Of a stretch of 64,000 nucleotides of DNA, positions 46,620-58,300 are shown in pieces. The translations under genes and the position numbers were made by a program. Origin of the DNA: Podocnemis expansa (lineage: Eukaryota > Chordata > Testudines > Podocnemididae); contig ML682067.1 in assembly GCA_007922195.1 (NCBI GenBank), positions 4,691,372 through 4,755,371 on the forward strand, in the 5' to 3' direction. The notes beneath the pieces were generated by a model. It was given only the letters and a program-made list of their open reading frames with translations. It had not been told where the DNA came from and made no database searches. Position 1 is the first letter of the stretch. The number at the start of each line of letters is the position of its first letter.

Positions 46620-47060
46620 TGACAGAAGGAGCCTCCTTTTCAGCACCTGTACATGAACAGGCCATCTCATAAATTGGCCTACCAGTTCCTTAGCCCCTAC
46701 AAGTTCACCGGCAAATTAACCTACTCACCTTTTTAACTTGATTTACTGTGCCATATACATATGATTTTCCCATATAGCATCCCTGAAGCCCCACATCCAG
46801 AACATATTCTCTCCCAACCCTTTTCCCTGCCTCTCAACATGTTCAAGACCACGATGACCATATTGTCTTGATGCCAGAATCAGATGTGGTTGACTGTGGT
46901 ATCTCGTGGGTTGGGAAACTGATGGTCCTAAGGAGCCACTCCTTGGAACTGTTGCTCTTTTTTACTAAACACCTTCCACAAAAATCAGCTGGACAACTTA
47001 GGCAAAAACTGTACAGGAGCTTCCTGGGAGAAGAGGTGACTGTGAGGGATCAGGATCTTG
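46620..47060 (+). pseudogene. Gypsy integrase C-terminus and chromodomain remnant
   Basis: NRPSHKLAYQFLSPYKFTGK (about 46655) matches the GPF-type C-terminal integrase segment. FSHIASLKPH (about 46770) follows, then ILDARIRCG and LWYLVGWETDGP (about 46865-46910), the chromodomain strand plus the W..YGPE-like segment. The chromodomain of chromoviruses targets insertion to modified chromatin. An open frame continues to 47185 but leaves family similarity after about 47060. Confidence 0.72.
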
Positions 47061-49558
47061 AACCCAGTCCTATGGGTCCCCAGGGCTGCCACCAAATAGG
47101 TCACCAAAACCTGTGGAAGGGGGCCAACAGAGCTCTAGTTGTCAACGGACCCAGCCTGATTGGGGGAAATATCCAGACTCGGTGATAACTTTGAAGAGCT
47201 CTTTTCATCAGAGGGAGGTGCAGGAAGATATCCAGGCAACCAGGTGAATTGCAGTCTAGCTGCCACTTTGGACTCTGCTTACTTTCCCGACTCCTGTAAC
47301 TGCTGTTCTTTATTCCATGCTTTCCTTCACTTCTGGGTTCCTCCTTCCCTGAATTGCTTAAGGACATTTCCCCCTGACTTTGATGCCAGCTTCGACCCCT
47401 GGCTCCAGTTCTTGGTTCTCAGGTCTCACCATTAGGCCTGACTGTACATGCCCTGGCCCTCATACTAGCTTCTCTGTTTCTATGTAGAAGAAAGGTTGAT
47501 GCAAAAAACATTATTTTCTGATCTGCATCCACCATGAGGTGACAACTCATTGAGTGCTCATCTACTCATGAGGAGAGAAGAAGCTATGATCCAGTGTGTA
47601 AGTGGAAATGGGGCTGAATGGAAAGTGTTTAGTGCCTGAATATTTGTTCCCATCCCCCCTCTGCTTGTCAGACCTAACTTTTTCAGCAATCTCCAAACAG
47701 GTATTTGCACAAAGAACTTCTGTGGAGGCAGGCGAGTGGTTGTGGTTTGTTGCTAGTCTCTCTGTAACAGCAGCTTGGCATCCTTTTTGTGATATCAGGC
47801 TTGTTTTAACTTGACCGATTTGTCCCCTCTCTCCTGGCCTTAAGGAAGCATTGGACATTGACAGTCCAAAAAAGGCAATGGCTTCTGTGCGTGAGAGATC
47901 ATGGTAACCACCTCTGTTGATGCCATTCTGCTACTATCCCTTCAAGTCTAGTTCTGCACCTAACTCAGTAGGATAAACATCCATCCATTTTGGATGATTA
48001 CCTTATTATAGTAGAAGTAACAAAACAGCTATCCACCTGGGTACTTTATTCTTCTTTAAGGTAATGCAGATATGATGTGGTTTTTTGCTAAATGCTTATT
48101 GCATTCGCCTACTTTTTTCCTATACTTTCCTTGTTCTGAATAATTTTTTTTTTTTCATATTGGTATAGCTAAAAATCTTTTGGCATTGAACTACCTCTTG
48201 AGCAATTTTTTTTTCTCCAGGGCATGGACAGTGGTATGGATGACACTTAAATGTCCCTTGTTTCAAGAGATGCCACTCCCCTTAATCCCAAAGTCACAGT
48301 TATGATTCATAGCAATTTGGAGTCCTATCACTTCTATTATTCAAAATTTAAATGATGCAGAAATTAAAAAATCTGATTATAGAAATTATTATTTACACTA
48401 AAGGAAGGACTCTTCCAGTTTTGAGTTCTAAGCATTAACTTCTTTGTGGCTCTCATTTTGGATTTTTTGTTATACATTGCATCCCACAGTTTTATCCCTG
48501 GCATGTCGAAGTGTATGATGAAGTGGCCTCCAGTTAGTTGGCATTGTAGACTCAGTCCAGCAGTTCTGACAGAAGTAATATCAGAAGCCAGATTTTCACT
48601 CAAAAAATGGAATTGTACTCTTCCCAGTCAAGGATCAAAATGCAGTTATACTGAAATTTGAAACACAGCTGCCCGAATACAAGAATTGGTCAGCTAGCAG
48701 ATGGAAAGATTATACTCTTCCATTGTTGGGGGCAGGGGAGAAAGCATGTTCTGTTCTGAACAGGGTGTAAGGAACTTTTCTGAAGCTTATTGATACATTT
48801 TTATATTATCTATTTCATGCACTGTGGTTGTATAAACAAGAAACTTGGATGGTTATCTGATGTATCTTGTTGGATTTCCTTTCACTTCTAAATATATCAA
48901 GTCTTTGTTTATTTTTACAAATATACTGGGTTCTTTAAAACTCTTTAATCATGTCCTTTACAGCTAAGCCTCCACATTTTGGCATGATATGGTGGTATCA
49001 GTGCCACAGCTTCATGAAAGTGGGGTTTGGAGGGCAAAGAATGCCAGCCCTCTTCTCTGTTTTCTGACGGTGGAGCAGAGGAGCAGACCCACCACTCCCT
49101 TTAGGAGTCAGAGAGTAGAGGAGCATGCACATTAGCAGCATCTGTACCTGCTTGTGCATCACCAGCCATTTATGGTCTGGACCTGTAGGAAATATGGATG
49201 GGATTTTCAAAGAAGCCTAATGGGGCTAAGTGCCCAATTTACTCTGAATTTCATTGAGTAGCCTTAGGCTTCTTTGAAAATCTGAACCTATGTATTTAAA
49301 GGTGATGTAGACATTATTTAAGTGCTTTAAAGACATCTTGTATACCCTGGTTATTTTAGTTACTGAGTGAACTTTAAAACACTAAGCCAGCAGATTCTTC
49401 TGAATTCCAAAGGCCAATATTCAAGAACACTTTTCCTTTGCCTTCATGTTGCAGTGCAAGGCTTATCTTTTTGGCTAAGCATTTGCTTGACATAGGACTC
49501 AACCTTTCTGATTACAAGGATTTCAAGCAGGTGAAAACACCCAGAGCTGCTTGAAGCT
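47061..49558. other. No gene recognised
   Basis: May include the Gypsy 3' end, but no LTR was identified. T-runs occur near 48143. The open frames lack motifs. Confidence 0.5.
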
Positions 49559-49566
49559 GTCTTGAC

Positions 49567-50105
49567 CAGGAGTGGCCAAACTTGTGGAACTCAGGAGCCA
49601 CACAAGTTGATTATTAAAACTTTGAGAGCCACACTGAGGCATACAGCCATATAGTGTCTATTTTCTTCATATTTTCATTTCTTATTATGCAACATCATGT
49701 TTAGAGGGACTTGTAAAACATGATTTAATGAGTAAATTGCATTAGGGCCTACAAGAAAATCTAAACGTGCTGCACTTCTCCCCACCATCCCGACCACACC
49801 ACCACTTCTCCCCACCGTCCCCAAACATGCCGCACTTCTCCCCGGCATCCTGATCCCATCCCTGTTGTCCGGGCCCTAATGCTGACTCCCCTGGGCCAAC
49901 CCAGGGCCCCTTCCCTGGCCGCTGCTGTAGCTAGGAACAGGCTCGGACACCCCCCACCCCCGAGCATGCTCAGTACAGCAGATTTAAAACTCCTGGCTAG
50001 GCTGGGGCTGCTTTCCTAAATTGATTTGCTGACATTCTTCTGCAAGCCACACTTTTTCATTCAAAAGCTGCATGTGGCTCCCGAGCCACAGTTTGGCCAC
50101 ACCTG
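49567..50105. mobile_element. hAT element, 539 bp, middle-sized minisatellite family member
   Basis: The ends CAGGAGTGGCCAAACTTG and AGTTTGGCCACACCTG are inverted relatives. The duplication is GTCTTGAC (49559-49566) and GTCTAGAC (50106-50113), 7 of 8. The interior has a short array of CCGCACTTCTCCCC units (49770-49850). Confidence 0.87.
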
Positions 50106-50113
50106 GTCTAGAC

Positions 50114-51001
50114 GTTGTCATGAGTTTTTTGTGATGGACATCAACTATTTGTTGTTATCAGTAATAATATATGCTCCAGATTTAGCCCAAGCTTTGGATA
50201 TGGAGGTGAAGGGGAGGCTTGGACTTTCACTGTATCCCTTTCTCAAGAGTGGCAGAAGTTCCAGGCCTTCCTGTATGAGAGGTAGGGGATGTCCAGCATC
50301 AGGTTAGAGCCATGGTTGATACCTAGAAGCTGCAGCATTTGAGGCCTTTGCCATAAGGATCTACAGTATGATGTTTTCAGCTTCCATCAGAATTTCCAGA
50401 ATAAAGGACGCTCCTCAGAGAAGAAGCAGTGGAGCTATTTAGACAAGCGCCAAAGAGGCACTGCAATTCTTTACGGAAGTGTCAAATGGCCAGACCATGG
50501 ATTTCAGGATCCCCCTGACCCATAATTTGAATGTGTCCCAAGTTCCTTTGATCACATCCCTTCCTACCAACTAGATCTACACACAGATAGACTAAAGTGG
50601 TGAAGTACGTAGCTTGAGGTATTTTCATGATAGTTGTCTTACCAAACCAGTTTACTTACTATTGGGTCTCTTTGTTCTTTGAGCCTTTTTAGACCATTCA
50701 AGTGCCTTGAAAGACTTGCTTGATAAAAGCTTTATAAAGAATAGTGTGTGTGTGTGTGAGAGAGACCTCAGAAGCAACTGCAGAGTATACTGTACTATAG
50801 TAGCGTTTTAATCTGCCATTAACTACACAGGTAGGACAGTTTTGGGCTCTGTGGCAAACAGGTACAGCTCGTCGTATTGATTCAGTAAAGAAGGGCTCAA
50901 CTTTGCTGCTTTAATGCTACTTTTCCTTCAGCTTTTTTTTTAGTTCACAACTTAAATGGCATTTGAAAGCCATTGCTAGACACAGTGAGGAGAAAGTGGT
51001 G
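50114..51001. other. No gene recognised
   Basis: Intron sequence with a short (GT)n near 50744. Confidence 0.5.
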
Positions 51002-51009
51002 GGTTAGGC

Positions 51010-51538
51010 CAGCAGTTCTAAATCACTGTGTCAAGACGCATTAGCATGTCAACACCAGTGTTCCCTCTAATTTTTCATAGGCTGTGTGCGCAAAAAAATT
51101 TCTTTTGTGCAAATTTTTGGAACCAGTGTCCAAATTTGTGCACACTCCAGTGAGTGTGGTCAAACTTGTGAGTGCAACAAACTAAGTGTGCATGATGCAT
51201 ATAATGTCTAAATTTTATGTTGATAGGGTGAAGGAAATGATTTTATAAATTACAAAACCTTGTTTGAAACATGTTACTAGAAATCGCTTTCTTAGAGGTA
51301 GCATAAAAATATTAGCACTGTTGAATTTTTTTTGTGCGCACTCTATTTTGGCATGTGCGGAGATTCCACAACTTGCGTGTGCACGCACATGCGCACAGCT
51401 TAGAGGGAACATAGGTCAACACACAGCGGTAAGTGTGTTGTAGAGAGCCAGCGAGATGGCTGGATTCAGCCTAGGGGAGAGTGGGCTAGTGTGCAATTTA
51501 GGGTCATGATATGCTACCAAGTGTGTTGAGAACCACTG
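51010..51538. mobile_element. hAT MITE of the 5852 family, host of a nested hAT
   Basis: The ends CAGCAGTTCTAAATCACTG and TGTTGAGAACCACTG are inverted relatives. The duplication is GGTTAGGC (51002-51009) and GATTAGGC (51539-51546), 7 of 8. The interior is interrupted at 51056-51414. Confidence 0.82.
51056..51414. mobile_element. Nested hAT element, 359 bp
   Basis: The ends CAGTGTTCCCTCTAA and TTAGAGGGAACATAG are inverted relatives. Perfect GTCAACAC copies flank it (51048-51055 and 51415-51422). Related ends occur at 3703 and 62150. Confidence 0.88.
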
Positions 51539-51546
51539 GATTAGGC

Positions 51547-54052
51547 TACAGGCAGTATCACTGATAGACAAATAGGGAGATAAGTAGAAGCTGTAATCGA
51601 TAGATAGGAAGATGTGTAGAAGCTGCAATGTAGTACTTCAGTTAAACTTTCTGTACCTTGGTGATGCTTTGAGCTCATTTATAACATTGGCAATTGACAA
51701 GTTACTGTTCACTGACTGTTTACCCTGGTGTCTTTGTACTTTCCCTTCTGTTGCAAATCACATGGCTGCCTTCCTGGTGCATCTAGAAAATGATGTACTT
51801 TCAGACAAGAAGCCCATTTTACTCAAATATCTAAACTCTCCTTTGGAAAATATTGAGCATAAGAGCTAATCAGAGCTGTGAAACTTCTGGCAGTTAGCTT
51901 GAACCTGCACATCCTTTAACCTCTCATTTGCAGGTATTTCAAAATGATTTCATCCACAGTTGGTGTTTGTGTACAAAGAACCCATGCAAGCAGCTGGTTG
52001 TAATTTGCATACAGATGATAACTGCAATCTGACATAAGGAGTTGCGCGCAACACAGTAACATTAGGTGGTGGTGTTCAGGGATCTGTTAATTCATAAATA
52101 TGGTAGTGGTTAGTGCCTATGTAGTTTTTCAGGATCCAACTGAATTGCTTTCATTGAAAGAAAAAAAATTCATTTATGTATAAAAAAGCAACAAAGTTGC
52201 CTTCAAAGAGTGAAAGATATTTTTATCTCAGAATGGGTTGACATAGAATTTGGAGTTTTACAACCTGGAAAGAATAGGTAAGAGGCCATAGAGTTAACTG
52301 TGAATAGGTATGTTTTTTGTGTTTTGTGTTTTTTGTTTTGTTTTTTGAGGGGGGGAGGAGGAAAGTATGGTTTTCCTTCTCCCTCTCCACCCAGAAAAAC
52401 CTCCCAATTTATATTAAAGATTTTCAAAGAGTCTAAAATATGGTTCATAAATTTTGATTAAAAAATATCAGCGAATGAGGAATTAGGTGAGCTTAATCTT
52501 AGTAAAGGGATTGTGAGGTGCCTGCAGGTTGTCCATGTACTTTCACGTGTTTATCAGGAGTGTGCAATATATTTAAGTAAATAAAAGCCATGTATTGCCC
52601 AAAACTCCAGCAGCAGGAGTACTGCCATAACGCATTGATTTGTCAAGGAAATTAGTGATTTGGAGAGGGGCTGTAGATGGATTACAAAAATATGTTCTTG
52701 GAAAGAGAGAACTCATTTAATCAAAAGGGAAATAGATTTCCACTGTTATGATGAAACATGATCCTATGTTGTTCCACCTATGTCTCAGGCTATTGTACTC
52801 CCAGGTCAGTACACGCTCACCCTCCAGGTCCATTGAACATATATAGTATAGATGCACACATTGAAACAAAGCATAATTAATCTGTTGCTAAGATTGGGTT
52901 GAGCTAGTCTGTTTGTTTTTAGTTAATTGACATTGTTTATTCTCTCAAATAAATCAAATACATATGCCTAGGGTTTTAAAGTTCTCTTTATGGAATTCCT
53001 ACTTCAGAGCATTTATTGTTGTGTTCCATATGTTGGCTGGCTAGAGATACTGTTATGCAAATACTTTGACCTGCTGTTTGTTTGCAGACTAACAGGTGTT
53101 GAGATTACTGTCCAAGTTTTGAAAGTCACAGCCCTGCTCTGACTTTCATGAGTTGACTGCAGTATCAACAGGCTTGGTGTGCAGGACTATGAGAAGTCTG
53201 CATTTATTTCAGTTGTTGACACAAATGCAATCCTGATGTTTCTGTAAAAACAATGTTGTATCATGCAGTCACATGCATTGATGCAACAATAAAAAACACG
53301 TCCCAAATGCAGCATTTCATTACAACCTTCCTTTCTCGATATTTCTGAATTTGGAAAGAGGAGTTCTCAAATGCATCCCTCTCATTTAGCCAATGGTACA
53401 AGTAACTTCTGTTAGCCTGTCGAAGTAAGTGATGGTACCAGCTCTTGAACATTGTATCTACATAACCCGTCTCCTACTGTTTTTTTTGTTTTTTTGTTTT
53501 TTAATATCAGAAGTGCTTTTTATTGTCACTCACTCCTTTGCTGTGCTATCAAAGTACAGAGAGCATTATTGTTTGGTTAGCTGTGTTCTGCTTGTACTAC
53601 CACAGAACTCAACTGAGTCGATTCCCTGAACTGACCTATCCATTACCGGCAATAGCTATTAGAAGGTGGTTATAAGTATGTGAATTGAATTGGAAAGAGC
53701 AATTATAAATCTCTTTTGTGTTTTAACTAAAAAGTGTAAACATTACCAGACTCATCCATTCGTCAGGTCCCAGTCCAGCATAATTTTGATTTAAAATTCA
53801 TGTTTTCCTTGTATGGATGAGTTGGAGAAATGATTGTTAGTTTGTGCTCAGGTAATTCTGTGGAAATGCTCTTTTATATTTTTCAGTTTGTATTGCTCCA
53901 AATATTTCCCTGTTTATGAGAAATCCAATAAATATCAAAGGTGAAACTTTAACCTTATGAGTATTTAGAAACCCTCTAGCCAGATTTCTTTGATTTTTTC
54001 GTAAGGCACTTAGCAAACAGTGATAGAAGATTCCAAGGCTTGCTAAAACTAA
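51547..54052. other. No gene recognised up to the splice acceptor
   Basis: AT-rich intron sequence with (TTTTG)-type patches near 52320 and 53480. Confidence 0.55.
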
Positions 54053-54073
54053 CATACCTTTTATTTTTTCTAG
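54053..54073 (+). promoter_or_regulatory. Splice acceptor of the PPM1H exon
   Basis: A T-rich run broken only by single A and C bases ends in TAG directly before the coding frame. It is a strong acceptor and fixes the left exon edge. Confidence 0.85.
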
Positions 54074-54242
54074 AGTAATAAATGCAGGGAAGAGCACACA
54101 CAATGAGGACCAAGCAAGTTGTGAAGTGCTTTTTGTGAAGAAGAAAACTGGAGGAACTAATTCCACACCAAACAAAAATACCTCCACAAAACGAAGGTCC
54201 TCGCTGCCCAATGGAGAAGGATTACAACTGAAGGACAGCTCA
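54074..54242 (+). CDS. PPM1H: PPM1H coding exon 2 (PP2C-family protein phosphatase, internal exon)
   Basis: PPM1H is a metal-dependent Ser/Thr phosphatase of the PP2C family, known to act on phosphorylated Rab GTPases that are LRRK2 substrates. The acceptor is a T-rich tract ending in TAG at 54071-54073 and the donor is GTAAGT from 54243. The first base (54074) completes a codon begun in exon 1; then come 56 open codons (54075-54242), starting VINAGKSTHNEDQASCEV, passing a basic stretch (KKK, later KRRSSLPNGEG) and ending on a full codon (LKDSS). The NEDQ box is the early PP2C motif that precedes the DGHAG metal motif, which lies in the next exon and is not in the window. Family matching is from memory of vertebrate PPM1H. 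The paralogues PPM1J and PPM1M are less likely because the KRRSSLPNGEGLQLK stretch fits PPM1H. An AG two bases later (54074-54075) could also serve as acceptor. This is the only coding sequence under evident constraint in the window. Confidence 0.92.
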
Positions 54243-54248
54243 GTAAGT
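54243..54248 (+). promoter_or_regulatory. Splice donor of the PPM1H exon
   Basis: GTAAGT follows the TCA codon, matching the vertebrate donor consensus at all six intron positions. The reading frame is in phase 0 at this boundary. Confidence 0.88.
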
Positions 54249-54445
54249 AGCTTCCTTTAATTTTGCTGTCAGAATAGAAATACAAAGTAACAGAAGTAGA
54301 CGGTGGTTTAAGACCAACAAAAACCCCAAGAATTTTTGCTAAGTGTTTCAGGTATCCTGATACCCCACTGTGGCCTAATTGGCTCTGTTTTATCATAGAA
54401 AGCTTCAGTCATTTCACTTAACTCCGCTTCTGGATTTTGAATGTG

Positions 54446-54457
54446 TATAAAATAATG
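54446..54457. repeat. PLE target duplication TATAAAATAATG, left
   Basis: The same 12 bp recur at 55357-55368 on the far side of the PLE. Confidence 0.85.
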
Positions 54458-55356
54458 CCAAGTTCCAAAGGGGCAGCCGTGTTAGTCTTGTAAAGCAAAA
54501 AAAGCAAGGAGTCCTGTGGCACTTAGACTAACAGATTTATTTATCGCATGAGCTTTCTTGGGAGAAAATCCCTCTTTGTCAGATGCTTTGAAGAAGGGGA
54601 ACTTACAGAATGGCATGAAAATAAATGCAAGGGAGAGTAAGACATGAGAGCTGGTCAAATTAACCAGCAACTACAGACTTAACAACAGAAACTTTAAAGC
54701 AGCATGTATCCCTGCAACAAACTGCGCTGCCAACTTTGTCCACATATTTGTGCAAAAGACACCATCGTAGGACCTAATCAAGGTACCTACTCCATCAAAG
54801 GGTCATTCACTTGCTCATCCACTAGTGTGATTTATGCCATCATGTGCCAGAACTGCCCCGCACCTTATACCTTGGACAAACAGGACAGTCCCTACTCAGA
54901 AGAATAAATGGACACAAAACTGACATCAGAAATCACAACACCACACACAAAAAGGTTGCTGGGCACTTCCATCTTCCTAATCACTCCATCAATCATTTGT
55001 TAACAATGGGACATCAAGACTTTAAAGAGACAGTCAAAATTGAACTAATGTGCAGATTTGATTGTGTGAAAGCAGGACTGAATCGTGACTATGGATTCTT
55101 TTCACATTGTAACAGGTAATTTGACTTCATCCTCTCTCTGTGTGCTGTGTCCTAGAGTTTGGATCTTTACAAATACTCTGATTTGCTGTTGCAGTTTGAC
55201 CTGATCCCGTCTTACACTCCTCTGCATTTTTTCATCCCATTCTGTAAATTCTCCCTCTTAAAGTGTCTCACAAAGTGGGATTTTCTCCCATGAAAGTTCA
55301 TGTGATAAATAAATCTGTTAGTCTGTAAGTGCCACAAGACTCCTTGCTTTTTTTGC
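54458..55356 (+). mobile_element. Penelope-like element with inverted termini and 12-bp target duplication (copy H)
   Basis: The left about 210 bp (54458-54670) are the family 3' end in reverse orientation. From about 54665 the element reads forward: linker cysteine cluster, GIY-YIG region, 3' UTR and terminal block to 55356. The switch falls on CAGCAA, present in both source sequences. Perfect TATAAAATAATG copies flank the whole, so it inserted as one unit. Confidence 0.9.
54704..55119 (+). pseudogene. PLE linker and GIY-YIG endonuclease, frameshifted (copy H)
   Basis: The first frame reads CNKLRCQLCPHICAKDTI and GPNQGTYSIKGSFTCSSTS to VIYAIMCQNC. A one-base shift near 54860 moves to a frame with LYLGQTGQSLLRRINGHK and HFHLPNHSINHLL. 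The YIG motif is YLG here. The late segment is shortened (DFKETVKIELMCRFD), with loss of the GTSRLQ part. Inactive fragment. Confidence 0.85.
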
Positions 55357-55368
55357 TATAAAATAATG

Positions 55369-58300
55369 AAAGATCTAGAGAAAGTCTATTGAGTGTACCT
55401 GTTGACTCTCATAACACAATCCTAAGAGGATGTAACCAACATTTTTAAGGCAACATATACTGAACACAGATCAAAGGAAATACTTTAAACTATAATACAT
55501 AATGAACAACTGGAATTCATAGCCACAAGATATTAAGAGAGTTTAGTAGGCTTTATAAAAGGAATTGTCCTTAATTGAAAAATAGTCAATGTTTATATAT
55601 AAACACAAAATATTTAAATATTTACGTAGAAATAGCTTCATGGGATAACTAAATCCATAAGAGCCTTGGGCATGGAAGAAACTTCCCCTATGAATAGCTT
55701 TTGACATAAACAGTCAAAAAGAGGGTTTCTTGTAATTGATGGTAGAGTGGCCATTATAGAGTATACTGTTCACGGCACATGTAGGCAGGCGTTAATACAG
55801 CACTGAAATGTCATGTATTGGTCGCAGAATGCCTGATTCATTGATGCCATTTGGGTGCTCTTGCTTGCCTGTCATATCAGTATTTTCCCCCATGATACTT
55901 TCAGTTTCATTTCTCATTCAGTCTTTTCTAAACTAGGATTATTGTTTTAAAGGCACCACACATACGAGGAACTTCTCAGTCATAAAAATATATGTACAAA
56001 CAAGCAGAAGATGGTCTCTGCCTTAAGGGTATGAAAAGGTAAAAGATAAGGGGGAAGTCTTAAACATGAAAACTAATCCCAAGGAATATGGGACAGAGGA
56101 ATCTTCATATTACTAGAGTGAGTTTGAAATTGTTCAAGGTACCAGACCACAGAGAGTGATTATATCAGATAGTAAATAATCCTTTTTTTAATATGTTGCT
56201 TGAACTTTTCTACAGATTTTGTCAAAGTCCTGATCTTTAAACTAGTTAACCTTGCAGTTACGTAGGCAGAGTACTCCTTCAGGTATGCACTAAACTAGAT
56301 CAAACATGCTGAGATTCTGCAAACCTGTTTAGTGTTTGCATGCACAAACAAATGACCGTAACAGCCAAGTAAACATCCAGTGCACGGCTTGTACACATGG
56401 TGACAGCAGTTGCACACTTGTGCACCTCATTTGTTTTAAAATGGAAGAACAAATGAAGGCCATGTAGTATTAATTTGAAACATATGTAGTTAACTATTGC
56501 ACCTGTTTTCGTCTTCCTGTCCAATATACTATTTTGATATTCTTGGAGCATAGGAAATACCATACCAGATCACACCAGTATTCCATTTAGTCTAGTTTCT
56601 TGTCCCTGACAATTGCCAGAATCAGACAGTTCACAGGAAGACAAAAACACCTATGTTTGTGTATTTGCATAATAGTCTGCCGAAAGGAAATATGTTTTTC
56701 TAAATCAAAGGCAATCAATGGTTTTGTATCCCTAGTTTACTTGATTTTTTTATTTTATCTAAATGTAACTCATTCATTACTGTTATCATTATTTTTTGAT
56801 GGCAATGATTTGCACAATTTAATTGTTTTTAAACTTCCTTTTTATCAGTTTTAAACTTGCTGACTGCCAGCCTAATTAAACGTCTGCGTATCCCTATGTT
56901 ATGAAAGACAGTTTGTGGAATCTCTGAGGTTTACCTCCTTCATACTATTTGTTGTTTCATTTACTGCTGTCATGTACTTTCTACTCCGAAATGAACAGTT
57001 TAGAAGTCTTTCTATAACTGTTAATTTTTAACATCTTTATCTCGACCTCTTCAGTTTCTTCTGTCTCCCTTTTTGAGATAAATAGACCACAAATGACTAA
57101 AGTATTTTAGAAGTATGGTTGGTCTCTGATAGCAAATACTAAAAATATTGTAATGCTGTCTCATTCTTTATTATTTTTCTTTGTCTATCCTGTCTATAAA
57201 TCAACCTCCATATTTTCTAAATAGATACTTCAAGAGGATGCTTTAATATGTATTATCACATGATTTTGTAAGGTATACTGCCTCATACTACTGCTTGCAG
57301 ATTTAAAATTGCAAATATAAATAGACTCTCTGTTTTGGAAGAATATGCCTAGAGAAACTTAGCTACTAGAGGGCAGTCTTACTCCAGCAGTTAGCAGGGT
57401 GTTTTTTCTGATGTCTGTGTGCTGGACTCAACCTATGAAGAAAAAAAAAAAAAAAAAAAGACAAGATGTCACTTCTTTGTTATTAGCTATTGATATTAAA
57501 GCATAGCAAACCTTTTATCTGTATCTATTTTGTATTCTTCCAGTACTATGAATGCTGTATTTTTTTAATATCGTTAAGTTTATTTTAATGTGAGGAAGAT
57601 TACATAAAATACAGATACATCTACATCACATTAGTATGTAGAAATAAACAAATGAGATGTTTAAGACATGTCTTCTTCCTGGGATATTATTTTACTTCAC
57701 TAGCATTGTTTGTAAAAAGGCCAAAATTGAGTTCTACAGCTGCTTCAAAGGGCTATCTCAGCATGATGTAAACTGTGAAATCTTACTGTGATTAAAGGAT
57801 TTGTTGTAAATAATGGGGGGAAGAGGGAAAGGATTGATTAAAGGAAATGGTGTTAAAATAATTAAAGAAAAACAATTAAATTTTAAGGTCCTTAAATTAT
57901 TAATACTCTATTTTTTCTTTTCTTCAGCTTTCTTTATTACCTTGGCAGAACATGCTTTTCAAGCTCACATCTTTCTTGCTACTCTTCTCTTGCATTATTC
58001 TTTCATTCCCTAGGATGACTTCTAAATGGCAGCCAAACTGGAAGTTGTAAAATCCTTTATAACATTTGATGAAAGTAACTGGAAATCTCCAGGCCCAGTG
58101 AACCTGGATGATTGAGGTGCTGCTAGGCAGGCCCCTTGCACGTTTCAGAGCAATGTCGAAATGTGGTTTTTAAAGAACAAAAAAATTGCTGTCTGGAGCA
58201 ATATTGCCAAGTAGCTACCAACAGACTTTCCTTTTCAATAAGGTGTGGAATGGAGGAGGGAGAGTAGCTTTTAGGGTCCTGATTCTTCTGGCTGTTTGCA

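Larger units (their letters stand above)
44050..47060 (+). mobile_element. Ty3/Gypsy LTR retrotransposon (chromovirus) pol relic
   Basis: A decayed pol region read in all three + frames keeps the Ty3/Gypsy order: reverse transcriptase, RNase H, integrase, chromodomain. Two PLE pieces interrupt it at 44288-44420 and 44957-45226, so it is older than both. Gag, protease and the LTRs were not found, and the left end is indistinct. The chromodomain places it among chromoviruses such as the vertebrate Sushi-like elements. I describe the relic only as found. Confidence 0.8.
1..54073 (+). other. PPM1H: Part of PPM1H intron 1 (inferred)
   Basis: This stretch lies upstream of the only host exon recognised here (54074-54242) and ends in a polypyrimidine tract plus AG. 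No other spliced coding exon was found in it. The first coding exon of PPM1H must lie before the window. The assignment follows from the exon identity; the very long first intron agrees with the large size of PPM1H in vertebrates. The sequence is a patchwork of transposon relics, listed separately. Confidence 0.75.

Noticed and set aside
47061..49558. 3' LTR of the Gypsy element
   Set aside because: No matching sequence was found upstream of 44050, and no TG...CA ends or poly-purine tract could be placed with confidence.
53837..54211. 124-codon minus-strand frame overlapping the PPM1H exon
   Set aside because: It is antisense to a well-supported exon and has no family motif.
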